This document shows positions 11,300-24,100 of a stretch of DNA of 64,000 nucleotides, piece by piece. The first letter of the stretch is position 1; each line of letters opens with the position of its first letter. Source of the stretch: Branchiostoma belcheri (lineage: Eukaryota; Chordata; Leptocardii; Amphioxiformes; Branchiostomatidae); contig NW_017803268.1 of NCBI RefSeq assembly GCF_001625305.1, positions 1,841,334 through 1,905,333 of the forward strand, in the 5' to 3' direction. A program made the position numbers and the translations under genes. The notes under the pieces are model-generated. The model did not search any database and was not told where the DNA came from. It saw only the letters and a list, made by a program, of their open reading frames with translations.

Positions 11300-13780
11300 G
11301 AAAAAATGAACAATGGGAACTATTTGTGTACATTATCATATAAATTGCTGATTTTTCGTTAATCGAAACAGCCCGGACGTAATTCGTAATCCACCCCCCC
11401 CCCCATGCAGGCCCTCCAATGCTTCTCTTTCATGTTAAATATTGTCTTGGAAACTGTATAAATCATAGCTTAAGTGACGGGTTTGTTTTAGTATATTTGT
11501 GTGGGTAAGAAGTTACGGTCAGGCGTTTCTCACGCAAAGTCTCGCGTGGTTTGTAACGAGAACTGACAGTTTTGAAAGGGTCTGGGAAGATGGAATCACA
11601 GATAGCAGTCCGACCCAATTAAAACTCCGTACGTGCTTGACATAGCATATCCATCCCGCCTCCACAACATCAATTCACAAACCGCCGGCTTTCCCCTCTC
11701 ACTGTGCGCTCATTAAAACCAAGACAGGTCACCGCACCGAAACATGAAGAACAGATCTGCCAAGTACGTTCTAAATCTCTGTCACGATAGCGGAAGCTTG
11801 GACTTGGTAATGGATTTGTGTTGACTTTCTCAACATCTAGGGCTGTCATTCCTACTCAAGTTAAAATGGGATCAGTGTTTGGACTCTAGTACTAACTTAA
11901 GGGCTTTCAGTTAGAAGTCTTCCTCTTTCTCAAATTGCGAAAGGATCGCAAAGGGGTTTTATTTGTGTGTACTTTTTTTCTGAATTGCAACCATTGAAAA
12001 TTAAGATTGACAATATGCTAAACATTTCAAAAACATACCATGGAACATCTTCCTATATCTACCTCCTATTGACAATGATAGCATTTATTGTGTGTTTGTG
12101 TGTCTGTGTGCTCAAGTATTTGCATAATCTTCGTGATCTTTCTTAAACTCGTCATAAATATTCATGTGGAATTATAGTTCTGGTTAGTTTTTATCAAATA
12201 ACGTTAGATATATCCCTGTAAGGCACACAACTCCAACGGCAGTTGAAATCCTTTGCTTGTACTTTTGACATGGATGAAAAGCGCTCCCTAGTAAAGCGTG
12301 ATGGAATTACACCTGTCCAGCAGTGCGCTCTCCACCCTGCAGTTATCTATTTAATCGCTAGTGTCTCTCCTGAAAGGTCGTCGTTTTGACATTTGACTAC
12401 ATGTAACTAGGATGTTAAGTTTCGTTTTATACCCTTTTCGTTTTTGCACTATGTGTTGCCATACTTTGTACCATGTACAATTGCCGTGCAATAAAGTACT
12501 TCTTCTGTAATGGATTGAGGTGGCAGAACACAGTTTTCGCCCTATTCCTATAGTTAAGCACCCCGAGGTGACTCACTTCGACGCGGTAAAAATTATAGTA
12601 GGGTGCACTAGAGAACCATGGCCAACTAATATGTTGAAATATACGATATATTCTACAAAATAACTGAAAACAAAAAAAAAAGTTATGTTTTTTTAACATA
12701 ATGACGACCACTTTGATTTGGCCCTCTACCGGGGTCAACGGAACTGCAGCCGGCTCACCCTGGAACGTGGTTGCGTAATGCCGCGCATTTATACACGAAC
12801 AGGGAAATCTTCACAATTCATATGGTGTACAAGCCGATACCTTTCTATACCAAACAGCGCAGTTCATTCATGGCTACCTCTCACATAAGTCGCTCTAGCC
12901 AGGATGCAAGAGGTTTGCCTGCACTACTTTCTATACCCGCGTCATAGACCCCCGGGGGTCGCCCATAAATACTGTGTTTTGCGGCCTTTACACATACGAC
13001 AGAGTACACACGAATGGGGGAGGGGGGCAGGAAATGCCTTCACCATACTAGCACATGTATCTTTCTGTACAAAAACAGGCATATTCAAGGCTTCTAAATA
13101 CACTTACCATGAATTTCAATCTCCGAAATCTCCTCTCAACTGGATAGCTGAAACATGTCCACTTGCCGCGTCGGTGAAGGTTAGACATCCAGGTAATAAT
13201 ATACATTTATACAGAAACTGTTACTCAAGCAACTGGATATGATTTTGGAAACGGTCAGACGTTTCAGGTAGCATCCACTACCTTTAGTCAGTGACACTGG
13301 AGATTGTCAGGCAAATTTGTCTTCACTTATTTGCATATCAACCAATAGTTTGTACTTATAAACCAGCTTCCCATTCCCATGACGCATTGCGCTTGGGGAG
13401 GGGTAAAATCTCCCAGGTTGCATAGCGCAGGAAGGCATCCTAGTGTTTTTTGGTATTGGGGCATTTTATGCTCAACATTAATTGACTTACTATGGGTCAA
13501 ATCTGGCAACAAATAGAGAATGAAGTTTTTGTATTCTTTTTAACATGAAACATGAAGTTTGTAACATTACAGTCCTTTCTACTGACAGACGGTATAGCGT
13601 TACCACTGTAAGTTTAAAAACCACCAACCAATCCAAGTCCGAATACAAGAATGTATGTATGTATGTAAGTCCCATAACCGTGAGCGGTCGTAGGGGCATC
13701 ATGACAGCCAGCAGCATGTCTGGACTTGCGCCATCATGTTTCAGTAGGCTTATAATCTTGGCGGCACCTATCTCCAAGAT
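11300..13780. other. Intergenic, nothing recognised
   Basis: About 2.5 kb without a recognisable gene or repeat end. It contains an 11-base C-run near 11,394, a GTGTTTGTGTGTCTGTGTG stretch near 12,092 and two short AT-rich open frames (12,427-12,738 minus; 12,904-13,242 plus) with no family resemblance or splice context. Confidence 0.5.
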
Positions 13781-14165
13781 TTTGGCTGATACAGACGGGG
13801 TTCGCCAGGCCTCCGTCCGGGTGAATGATGTAAATCACCATGTGGCTATACAAGGCGGAGGTCGCCAGGCCTCCGTCCGGGTGATTTGAAGTGAATCACC
13901 AACTCCATACAGTAGTGTTTGTACCATCGCACACCGGGGGCATGCCCCTACTCTTTTTCGAAAGGTGTGGTGGGATCTTTAACGTGCTCGAGGTGTGGCT
14001 CTCCTCAAACACGGGACCTCCAGTTTACGTCCTATCCGAGGGACGTCCCTAACCGAAGCTAGGTACTCATTTGCACCTGAGTGAAGTGAGGAAAGTCGTG
14101 TAAAGTGCCTTACCCAAGGGCACAAGATCGGTGCACAAGGTGGGGTTCGAACCCGCGACCTCTGG
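13780..14165 (-). mobile_element. Composite SINE-like repeat
   Basis: The left part has a duplicated TTCGCCAGGCCTCCGTCCGG (one copy partly altered). The middle has TTTTTCGAAAGGTGTGGTGG, GTGCTCGAGGTGTGGCTC and ACGGGACCTCCAGTTTACG. The right part has the CTCACTTCAC..GGAAAGTCG..AAAGTGCCTTACCC block and GGGGTTCGAACCC, a B box read on the minus strand. From memory, the middle block is widespread in marine invertebrate genomes. Confidence 0.6.
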
Positions 14166-14219
14166 GGTACAATTGAAACAAACACACAAATGATAAGTCA
14201 AAATTGAACGACAATAGCA

Positions 14220-14985
14220 TTTATTTAGCCATTGACTTTAAAAGTAAAGCGTCAAATAGGAAAAGAGTCTTGCAAATACAATTGCTTGAACTGAGCTAAC
14301 ATCATGCCATTTATATTTCTTTGGCACATTTTCTACAACTCGTCTTGCCATGCAAGAATGTAGAACCAAAATCCAAGTTTTGCCTTATTATTAATAATTC
14401 TGCAACACTATTGATACCATAAATCAAGTAAAGAACACACGATGAAGTGATGATATTCTATTATAGTACTTCAAATACAATATTAGCGGTTTTCTTACAT
14501 AATTACTGCAACAAACAAAACAAGTACTAATCTTATGTTTACAATAATACAATGTATAGATGTGAAAAAAACATTGCAAAATAACTGCTCATTTCTATCC
14601 ATTGATAGTCTTGAGTTTTTTAAAAAGACTACAATATAACAAATGTTTATGTAATCTATTCTCAGATATCAACAATGTGTAAGATAGAGCGAGCTGTGCA
14701 ATGTATTCAAGAGCATATCTTATAGTATATTCTATAAAACACGTTATTCAGCAAGCCATAATATTAATATCGCTGACGGCTTCATATTAAAACAGTATAA
14801 TGCAAACTACAATCAGAACACAGTGTTCTGTTATAAAAGATTGTTGTAATTTTTACGTTGAAATCTTATTAAAACCTATTATTATTAAAAAACGTGACCG
14901 CATCTTACTTAACATAGACAATATAATTGCTGATGTACGTGATTCTTCTAAACATCATAAAAACTATTCACAATGGTTAAAAACT
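14220..14985 (-). other. Candidate 3' UTR and poly(A) signal of the nexilin-like gene
   Basis: AT-rich sequence follows the stop codon at 14,986-14,988. A minus-strand AATAAA lies at 14,220-14,225, just before the SINE block. This would give a 3' UTR of about 760 bases for the distal isoform. No other canonical signal was noticed closer. Transcript data are needed to confirm the end. Confidence 0.35.
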
Positions 14986-15167
14986 TTAGTTACCATTCTC
15001 TGTTGTTTTTACGGGTGGTTTGTTTTCTTTCTCGTTGCTGTGGGTGGTCTGATTGTCGTCTGCTTTCTGTCCGTTGTGGTTGCAGGTCTTCTCTTCTTTG
15101 GCTTCGCTCTCTTTGATTTTGGGGGCGACTGGTTCAGCCGGCTTGGTGGTGTCATCGTCAGACCCAC
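14986..15167 (-). CDS. NEXN: Nexilin-like, alternative last exon B (acidic/polar tail)
   Basis: The acceptor TCCTAG is followed by a two-base partial codon, so the exon takes a phase-1 donor. The Ig exon ends in phase 1. The joined frame reads GGSDDDTTKPAEPVAPKIKE and onward for 59 residues, ending TTENGN and TAA. Codon third positions are C/G-rich, unlike the surrounding AT-rich DNA; the other frames are less gene-like or stop early. It cannot follow the exon at 16,786 in frame unless that exon uses an unseen phase-1 donor, so I treat it as a mutually exclusive tail. Confidence 0.65.
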
Positions 15168-18100
15168 CTAGGAGTAAAATGGTGTTAGAAATAAGATAAA
15201 AGCAAAATATACTACAGTGTACCTACTACGGAATTCATACGAATTTTACGAAATACATACGAATTTTAACGGAATACATACGGATTTTAACGGAATACAT
15301 ACGAATTTTACGGAATTCATACGAATTTTACGGAATTCATACGAATTTTACGGAATTCATACGAATTTTACGGAATTCATACAAATTTTACGAAATACAT
15401 ACGATTCATTACTCGGAATTCATTACTAATTTGGTGACCTGCTCCTGTATCACCAAATTAGTAAGGATCGTATGTTTCCAAATAGTGGATTGTATGTATT
15501 CTGTAAAATTTGTTCGTTTCTGGTAATGGATCGGATGCAATGTATTCCGTAAAATTCGTATGTTTCTGGTAATGGATCGGAAGTATTTCGTAAAATTCGT
15601 ATGGAGTCCGTAAAATTCGTATGAATTCCGGAAAATTCGTATGAATTCCGGAACATTCGTATGAATTTTGTAAAATTCGTATGAATTCTTTGGCACCCCT
15701 GGTGTAGGGACATGGATAATGCATTCAGCAGATTTGATACAGGTATACCCGTTTGATCTCTTTCATAATGTTGTACTGGATTGCTGTGACTACTGTACTG
15801 AAAAGTGCCCGGAAGTGACGTCATAAAATGTTGTCATACAAAGATGGCGGTCAACCGTTAAAAGAAAAGTAGTCAGCCAGTGGGAATAATTGGGAAACAA
15901 TAACAGATATCACGAGAATCTCAGTCGTACAACAACTCAATGTATATCATAAGTACAGTATATGATTATGTATACCCAGAAAAGATACAACAATATACTA
16001 CTAGTATTATAAAATAGATAGAAACAAAGGAAATATATTGACAGTATAGTCTACAGATTTCAAGTTGGGAGAATAACCAAGAGACAAACTCGATCCAAAC
16101 AGGGAAAAAATCCAGAGAAATAAAGATAAAACAGAAGAGAAGAAGAGTCTTACAGGATCAGAAAGGTCTAGTTGTGGAGTGGCAGGGAGTTTTACCGAGC
16201 TGTGAAATAAAGGGAGACAGTGAGGTATATATACATGGCAAACAACTTATAAAGAAGATATAGATAGATAGATAGTTGTGTCAATTGTACTACACATATA
16301 TATCTGTTTTTCGACAATATTTCAAACTCTTCTTGAAGTAAAGAGTTGCGTATTGTCACAGAAAGAACCTACAAAAGACAAAGTGTAGTCTACTTTGTAC
16401 ATGTCAACAAAAAAAAATAAATAAATACAACTATTTTGGAGTAGTTGTGGAAACTAACTCTTTGATCACACGTTATTTTCTTGTTCATTTTCTAGTTGAA
16501 AGTTTAACACACCTGCAAATACCATGTGATACGATTCACAGACTAATAGATTGTCATCAGTGTTATATACTAAACACCTGAGAATTTTCTTTGGTCGTTT
16601 TATACCAATGCTAGTTTTGTGGAAAGCCCAGTAGTATGACATGGGCGAAAGTTATCTGTTACTATAGTTGTGTTAGATCATTATGTTGGCTTTCCACCAT
16701 TTTAGATTAATGATTATCCCTTCTTCGAGGATAAAACCACGCTCTGGCTATGATATGATCTAGGTTAGATGTTTCCTGTGACATCCTATCTTACAGTTCG
16801 GGGCTCACCCTTAGTCGGAGGTGGCCATTGCTTACGCGCGGCCCCCGGCTGTGGCTCGGTCGGCCGTGGCTCTCCCTGCGACTGCGGTGCCTTGGGCGGG
16901 ACGGTTTGGGCAGGAGCGGCTTTCCCACCTACATATAACTTCTGCACGGGCACTTTAACCGATGGAGAAGGCGATTTTCCGGCCATCTTTTGTGCTAACT
17001 TCTGCTTGGCTAACTGTTGAGCCGTCAGAGGTTTACCGCCGTATTTCAACTCCCAAGCACTGGCGGCTGACTTCTCAGCGGGCTTGGACGACGAGCTCAC
17101 TTCGGTCGTTTTTGTCACGACTTTCTCACTCGTAGTGGAGGAAGATTTCTTCACGAAATGTCCAGTAGAAGTTGTGGACGTTATTTTTTCGGTCTTAGAA
17201 ACAACCTGTTCCTTAATAACAGCCTCCGATTTGCCTGGAGGAATTTCGCCTTGTTTTGGTTGCATTCCGACTTGCTTTTGCTTTGGTTGTTGCATACTAG
17301 GTTGGACATTGCTATGCTTGGGTTGGTTGCCTGTTGGTTGTTTAACACCGGTGGTTTTCATAGCAGCTGCTTTAGGTTGGGCTGAACGGGGAGGTTGTTG
17401 CACAGTTTGCTTGATGTACGAAGACTCTGCTCTGTGCCCCTTGCCTACATACAGTTATAACATGGGTGATATTGTGATGTAGTTTGGAGATGCGGGCGTG
17501 TAGGATAGCACAGGCCAGCAATCCCAAACTGGGAGTCTCATGGCGAAGGGGGAGGGGGGTTGGAAACATGCACACACACACACACAAGACACAAGACAGG
17601 GAATAAAAGGTATCAATAAACGTACGTAACATACCAGAGGAATCATATCATCACTTCGAATAACTCAAAACAACGTGGTGCTGTGCATGCAAGACTTAGG
17701 CCCCATTCCCACTAGCTCGGATAAAATTATCCGGATCGAACCGGATTGATTCGCTCTGATCCGGCTTTGAGCCAGATCGGAACCGGATCGAAGCCGGATC
17801 AAACCGAATCTATTCGGCTCGATCCGGATGATTTAATTCTAGTGGGAATGGGGCCTTAGCTATATCACTTCGAGTCGTAAACAGGGTTTCATAGGGTTAG
17901 TCTGCCGGTGTAGAACGCTACGGATTGCTGGTGACGTCTTTAATTCTTTGCCAAAGCACTTGTGACAGCCATTTTGCCCACACATGTTGATCTTGAGTCT
18001 TGTTACAGTGTTTGAATGGCAGTAGTACGCAGGGATGTACTTACACTGGTCTGTTCGCCAGTCACAGTGAGGCGTGAACGAGAACCGCAGGTTGTGCGTG

Positions 18101-21100
18101 GGGGAAAGATCACAATATAGAACGACAGAATTAAGCGAAAAGTTGAATGAATGGATGGATGGATGATGAATGAAAGGATGAATGAATGAAGGAAAGAAGG
18201 CGACAGAGAGAGAGTTGTGCAGAAAGGCTACACAGCCGCAGGGAGAGAGCACAGACACGAGAAGTGAGACTAGCTAGGCCGTAAGCTTGGTGTTGTTAGC
18301 CCGGTCTAGTGCTGGAACGTTACGTGTACTAACTGTTAAGTCGCTCCTAGGTCGCTTCTTGTCAATAGTCTACTTAATTGGACAAAAATGTATCAGTTAA
18401 CTCCTTCGCGTGGCTGATATAATGTTTTACACCTCAATTCTGATTCAACGTATAAAACATAAACTATTGAGACATGAAAGATAACTATGTAAGAGATAAC
18501 AACAATCTCACTGCATAATAAAAAAATAACATGTCATGGTAGAAGCTTTGGCAGAATTATACATGGCAAATATGAATATCATACATTTTGGAAGGTAGCT
18601 AGCACTAGCTGTAACACCTAGCTTCGGTGCACAGTGAACCAGTCAGAATTGCATTGATGAAGATGACAGACGGTCATCCAAAACGTCAGGTCTTGTTAAA
18701 CAAGTAGTTGTGAATAATCTCCAAGCAGATTTTTCGATGGGGGTCCGATGGGAAAATGGATACAGGCTGGCCAATTTGATACTGCCTTGCCCCCACCGAA
18801 AGATCTGCTTGGAGATTAGTTGTGAATAAAGAACGTTCACTATGAAAGTTCGTCTGTGTTGGTAGTTACATGTTTAAAGTTAAAACTTTTGTTCCAACAC
18901 AAAAAATTCTCTCACCTAGAGCTTTCGACCAGTCACTCTGGTCTTCCTCAGTAGACTGACCCAGTGAAACTGTGACACGCGACAAGCTTCACTGGGTCAG
19001 TCTACTGAGGAAGACCAGAGTGACTGTTCGAAAGCTCTAGGTGAGAGAATTTTTTGTGTTGGAACAAAAGTTTTAACTTTAAACAAAGAACTTTCAATAT
19101 ATATTCAATCAGAAAAACGGTCGCGGAAAATCCTACAAATCTAACGTTACCTTCTATGATGAGCAGAGCGCTACAGAGCGCCATGCCTGAGGTGTTGACG
19201 GCCTTACACATGTACTCTCCCTCGTCCTCGGGAAAGGTCTCGGGCAGCTCCAGCACGACGCCGTGGTCACCCTCAAACTTGTACCGGTAGTCCTGGTTGT
19301 TCGGCAGCCGCTTCCCGTTCAGGTACCACGTCACGTCAGGTTTGGGCCGGCCGATCACCTTGGCTTCGAACCTAGAACATGAGAAGATTGAGACCCTTGA
19401 GAATACGTTTCATAGACGTTTGGGTAGTCCATGGCATGTTCTTGTGTAGGAAATCACAGTTCAACCCTGTTTTATAATGATTTTTAAAAGCGTCCAAAGA
19501 TATATATGTATTCATATTGGCTTTCAATACCTATGCTTGAATGCCAACTACACTGTTTGTTTATTTGTTTGTTTGTTTGTTTGTTTGTTTGTTTGTTTGT
19601 TTAGGATCTCCATTAGAGTGAAAATTCACACTATTCTTCCTTCTTTGTTGTTTGGGGGCCAACAACAACGTGTTGATGACTTTTCCTGGAGTCCTGGTAA
19701 AAGTTGTAAATTTTACTGTAAATTGTAACCGTTTATTCTTCAATTACGCTCTATAAAAAGTGGGTTCATAAAAAACGGATGCATACAAATACTTGCATCT
19801 GGATGATAAAAATACTAACATCCTTAATTATGAATTATGAATTTGAAATTTGCACGGTAAAACTTACCTGACGGGGTCGCCATCGTAGATCGTCATGTTC
19901 TCGAAGTTCTTGACGAACTTGGGCGCCAGGGTCTCACTGGTGGCGGACAGGGACTCGTCCTCCTCGGAGTCGTCCACGTCCGACGCCTCGCCCCGGGCGT
20001 ACCGCTCCATGTACTCCCGCTCACGGGCCTCCTCCTCCCGCTTCAGCTCCTCCTGCGGCCCGGGGGGTTTGTTTTCATTGTTAGCAATGTGATCGATGAA
20101 GAGGTTCAGTTACGATACGTAAGATTAACAGTTAGGCCATGTTGATTTGATTATATGGATGACATCCGCGCGCGCATGAATTTTCGGCCGTTTCAAAAAA
20201 AAAAAGAAAGTTTTCAACCATACTGTAAATCGTACAAAACAGTTGCAAAATGAGCAAAAATATACCATAAGTTACAAAAAAAATTAATAAAAACTATACC
20301 AATGTCGTAGAATGCCAAAATCAAACGAAAAAAGACGAAATTGTAAAGAAATGAACTTGAAGACTAGATTATTCGCCAAACCATATTCTGTGCCATTTGC
20401 TCAACCCTCATGACCACGTAGATTTCATAATGAAAAGAACTTTTTTTTTTTTGTCAAAACTTTTTTTTTTATTCGCACGCGCGCATCAGTTTTGGGGCTC
20501 CCGGAGGATGTCATCCATATAATCAAATCAACATGGCCTTAGTAGAACATTCATCAATTAGTGACTGTTCTAAAAGGTAGAAACACGTAACCTCCAAATT
20601 TCCGTGATCAAGATGTACAGTAGACATCGAAAATACGCCTAGAAGTTCGTAATAACAGGTCTATTTTGAATAAACATAAACATACTAAACATTAGACAGA
20701 TTTTAAGAAAGAAAGAGTTCAGTGAACAGGACCAAAAATATTTACAGAAACACACCGTATGTAGGAAAAAAAATACGATGTAAAATACTACAACTTTAAA
20801 TTTAAAGGGATTACTCATTACTGTGATAGATATGAAAACTTAAAGTGTGTTATGTACTCACAGGTCGGCACGTGGGGAATACAACAGAAAAAAATACAAT
20901 TATTAGAAAGACAAGAAAATATACAAAGTTGTTAAAGTACGGTAGAAACGAGTGAGTGATGTCACATTGAAGGTATTGTTGGTCCTTGATTTAGTCAATT
21001 ATTCGGAGAAATTTTAGTTGTTTTAAACAGCTCAGAAGAAAGAACAGCAGGAATATCACACTGTAGAAAAAATACTTCCTTTCGCAGAAATTATTGTAAA

Positions 21101-24100
21101 TTACTCGGAAGTTCTGATAGCGAAAATCAAATAAACGGTTTATTTTCTTAGGTATAAGTTATGTTATTAGGCCGAAAGAGATTTTTGCGTCAGATCAGAA
21201 AATGATTCAACGACCTCCTTGGTAGGCGGAAATGACATCACTCACCGTTTCTGTGACGTCAGCAGCCCCACCCACCTCCTTCCGGCGCGCTTCGTCAATC
21301 TCCCGCTGTTCCAGCATCAGCCGCTTCCGCTTCTCCTCCTCAATGCGCCTGCGCCGCTCCTGCTCTTCATAGCTCTACAAACAAGAAACACACATCAGGG
21401 CCCTTCACTCAACCGCGACGGGGGCCGACATCATCTACCAGATACCTTTGACCCAGTGCTGACGTTCAAAGAAGCCATGTGACAAGAGTCACTGGGTCAG
21501 TCTACTGAGGAAGACCAAAGTACTGGGTGAGAGAACTTTATTTTTATTGTGTTGGATTTTAACTTTAAACAAACAAGAAACACGTTTATCATGAAAGTTC
21601 CTCTGTGTTGGTAGTAATCAGTTAACGGAGAAGAGATTTTTTTATGATTTATTAGCAGCATAGGAGACATAGGATACCGGTACCCACCTCTACATTTACA
21701 AGCACGGGTTGCCAAGGAAAGTATTATCTTTTAGTATGTTTATCAATTGTGGATTCAAAAATGTTACCATAATAGTCAGAAAAATTCATAAAATCTAAAA
21801 ATATATGAAACTAAACATCATGTAAGTCAGAAACAATAGTCAAAAACTTTTTCGTCGGTTGCTTAAAAATTATCATTTTTGCGATGCGTCTAGAGATATG
21901 AGATGACAAACCTCGAGATTCTCAAAACGTGAGAACAGGGCCCGTGTTCTCTGCTTCCTCGCCGCTCGGTCCTCATCAGTCTCCGCCGCTTTAGGCTCCT
22001 CCTCCTCCTCCTCCTGAGCCTCTTCAGCAGCCTCCTCCTCCAGCTGTGATGGAAAGTCCGGTTAGTGATTTGACAAACATCAGAATCTATCTTTTGGATA
22101 ATACAAGGACGATAGGCAGAGAAAAGGACAGAATGAAGCAACAATGTGAACGCAGTGAAACGAATAGCACTGTATGTACAGTATACAGGAATGAAAACAT
22201 ACAGCATTGAAGGTTTCGTTCCCATCCTATGCAGATTTGATCTAACTATATGCGATCAAAACGAGCTTTGCTAAATTTGATGTTTGCAAATCGCTCCAAT
22301 ATCTACTGCATATTAACAGGAAATTTTCTCCAGCTTCTAAAGGCATGGGTGAATCTGAGTAGGATGGAAACGATATTGAGTAGACAAAAAGGAGGAAGGA
22401 AAGAGCACTTTGGGGTAGAAAGAACGCACGTGAGTATGTTAGGAGATGTACAACAACTGACGACAAAAGGTACATCATTGGGTATGGTGTGAACAAACTT
22501 GGTTAGTGTTTTAGCGTTAAGTTTTTAGTGTGACCATGGAACAATAACACTCTCTGTTATAGCTCCATGGTGTAACTGCATCAACATTATGAATTATTGG
22601 GAAGTCCACAAATGAAATGGAAACATAAAGTTTGGAGAAATGGGCGCACGGCGCCATCTAGCGAGTTGAATTCTGTCTGCAGGCAGAGAACAGAAGGGGG
22701 AGGGGGGAAATGTAACAACACACCCCGACCATTTTCTCGGTTCTCTCCAGTTCCCTGGCCAGCATCTCCCGGTCCATCTCCAGACGCCGCGCCCGCTCCT
22801 CCTCAACCTTACGGAGACGTTCCTCCTCTGCAACCTGCAGGACAAAAAAAGCATCTCATAAAGACTCCTTTCTTAACTAGAAAGGTATAATTTGCCATGA
22901 AAATGAATATGGTCTGCTCCGTTAATTCTTACTCAAACACATTCATATATGTGGTCAGACAGGAATCTAAATCCCTCCTGCTATAAAATTGCAACATGAT
23001 GTAACCCAACACCAGTCACTATGGTGACAGACGTCTGGTTCATATAATTGATCTTATTGGTTTGGAAGAAGTGGAAACAGAGCAAAAACAATATGTTTCC
23101 TTCGGTAAACATAATTAAGAAACTCAACCTTGTACAGTACTTGTACAGGTATGCTGATTGTTTTAACAACTAGAAATGTCACAATCCGCGTATACCTCGT
23201 TTTAAACAATGTCTATGAGTCATTGTCATCCTAGCTATATGTAAAGTTCTACATCTCTTTCTACAAAGGGACTACATAGTTACCTTGTCGATATTTTGGA
23301 ATTTCTCGAAGAGCGCGCTGGCACGTTTGTTCTTTCCAGCCTCCTTCACATCTGCGGCCTTGAGTTTGCGTTGTTCCTCTTCTTCTTCCTTCTTCTTCTG
23401 CATCATGGCAAATCTAAAATATTGAAATATTTTATGAAAAAAAGGAACTCTTGTTGTAAATCGTTACAACCAAAAAGATGCAGGTTATTTCTTTTAAATT
23501 TTCCATAACATACACCACCAGTTCAATCTCTCTACTTTGTTCCTACTTTCCACAACAGAGCCAACAACAAACTGCTTCTCAGAATTTGTTTCTAGGTGGC
23601 ACCAACCTTTCCTTTACGCTGAGACGAGGCCCAGATTCCTCAGGCGCAGATTCGGCTGGCTCTTCTCCCTCCTGGTCTCCTCCCTCCGAAGCAGCAGCGG
23701 CCGCAGCAGCCTCCTATCAAGACCACACATGTACAGAGCTCAAGCAACAAGATCATCCCTTTTCGTACCTTTATACACTGTGTATATGTGTAAACAATCC
23801 TATAACTATAGTTTGTGGGATGTTTTCTTTTAATTAAGTTAAATTGAACTGAATTGTTGAAAATAAGAAAAGCAGATGCATTGGGAAGTTTAGACAAGAA
23901 AGCTCGATCCTCAAGAAGAGTTTTGAGAGAGGAAAAGAAGAAGACAAGGCAGGGACGACAGTTCACCTCTGCCTCAAGTCTTGCCCGCTCCTCCTCCAGC
24001 TGTTGTCTGTCCTCCTCCAGTTTTCTCTTTCTCTCCTCCTCCGCCTCCCTTCTAGCCTCCTCCTCCTTCTGCCTCGCCATCTGCTCAAAACTGATGGTCA

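Noticed and set aside
15217-15824. Several T-N-F-T-E-F-I-R-repeat frames on both strands
   Set aside because: Translations of the 20-bp palindromic satellite.
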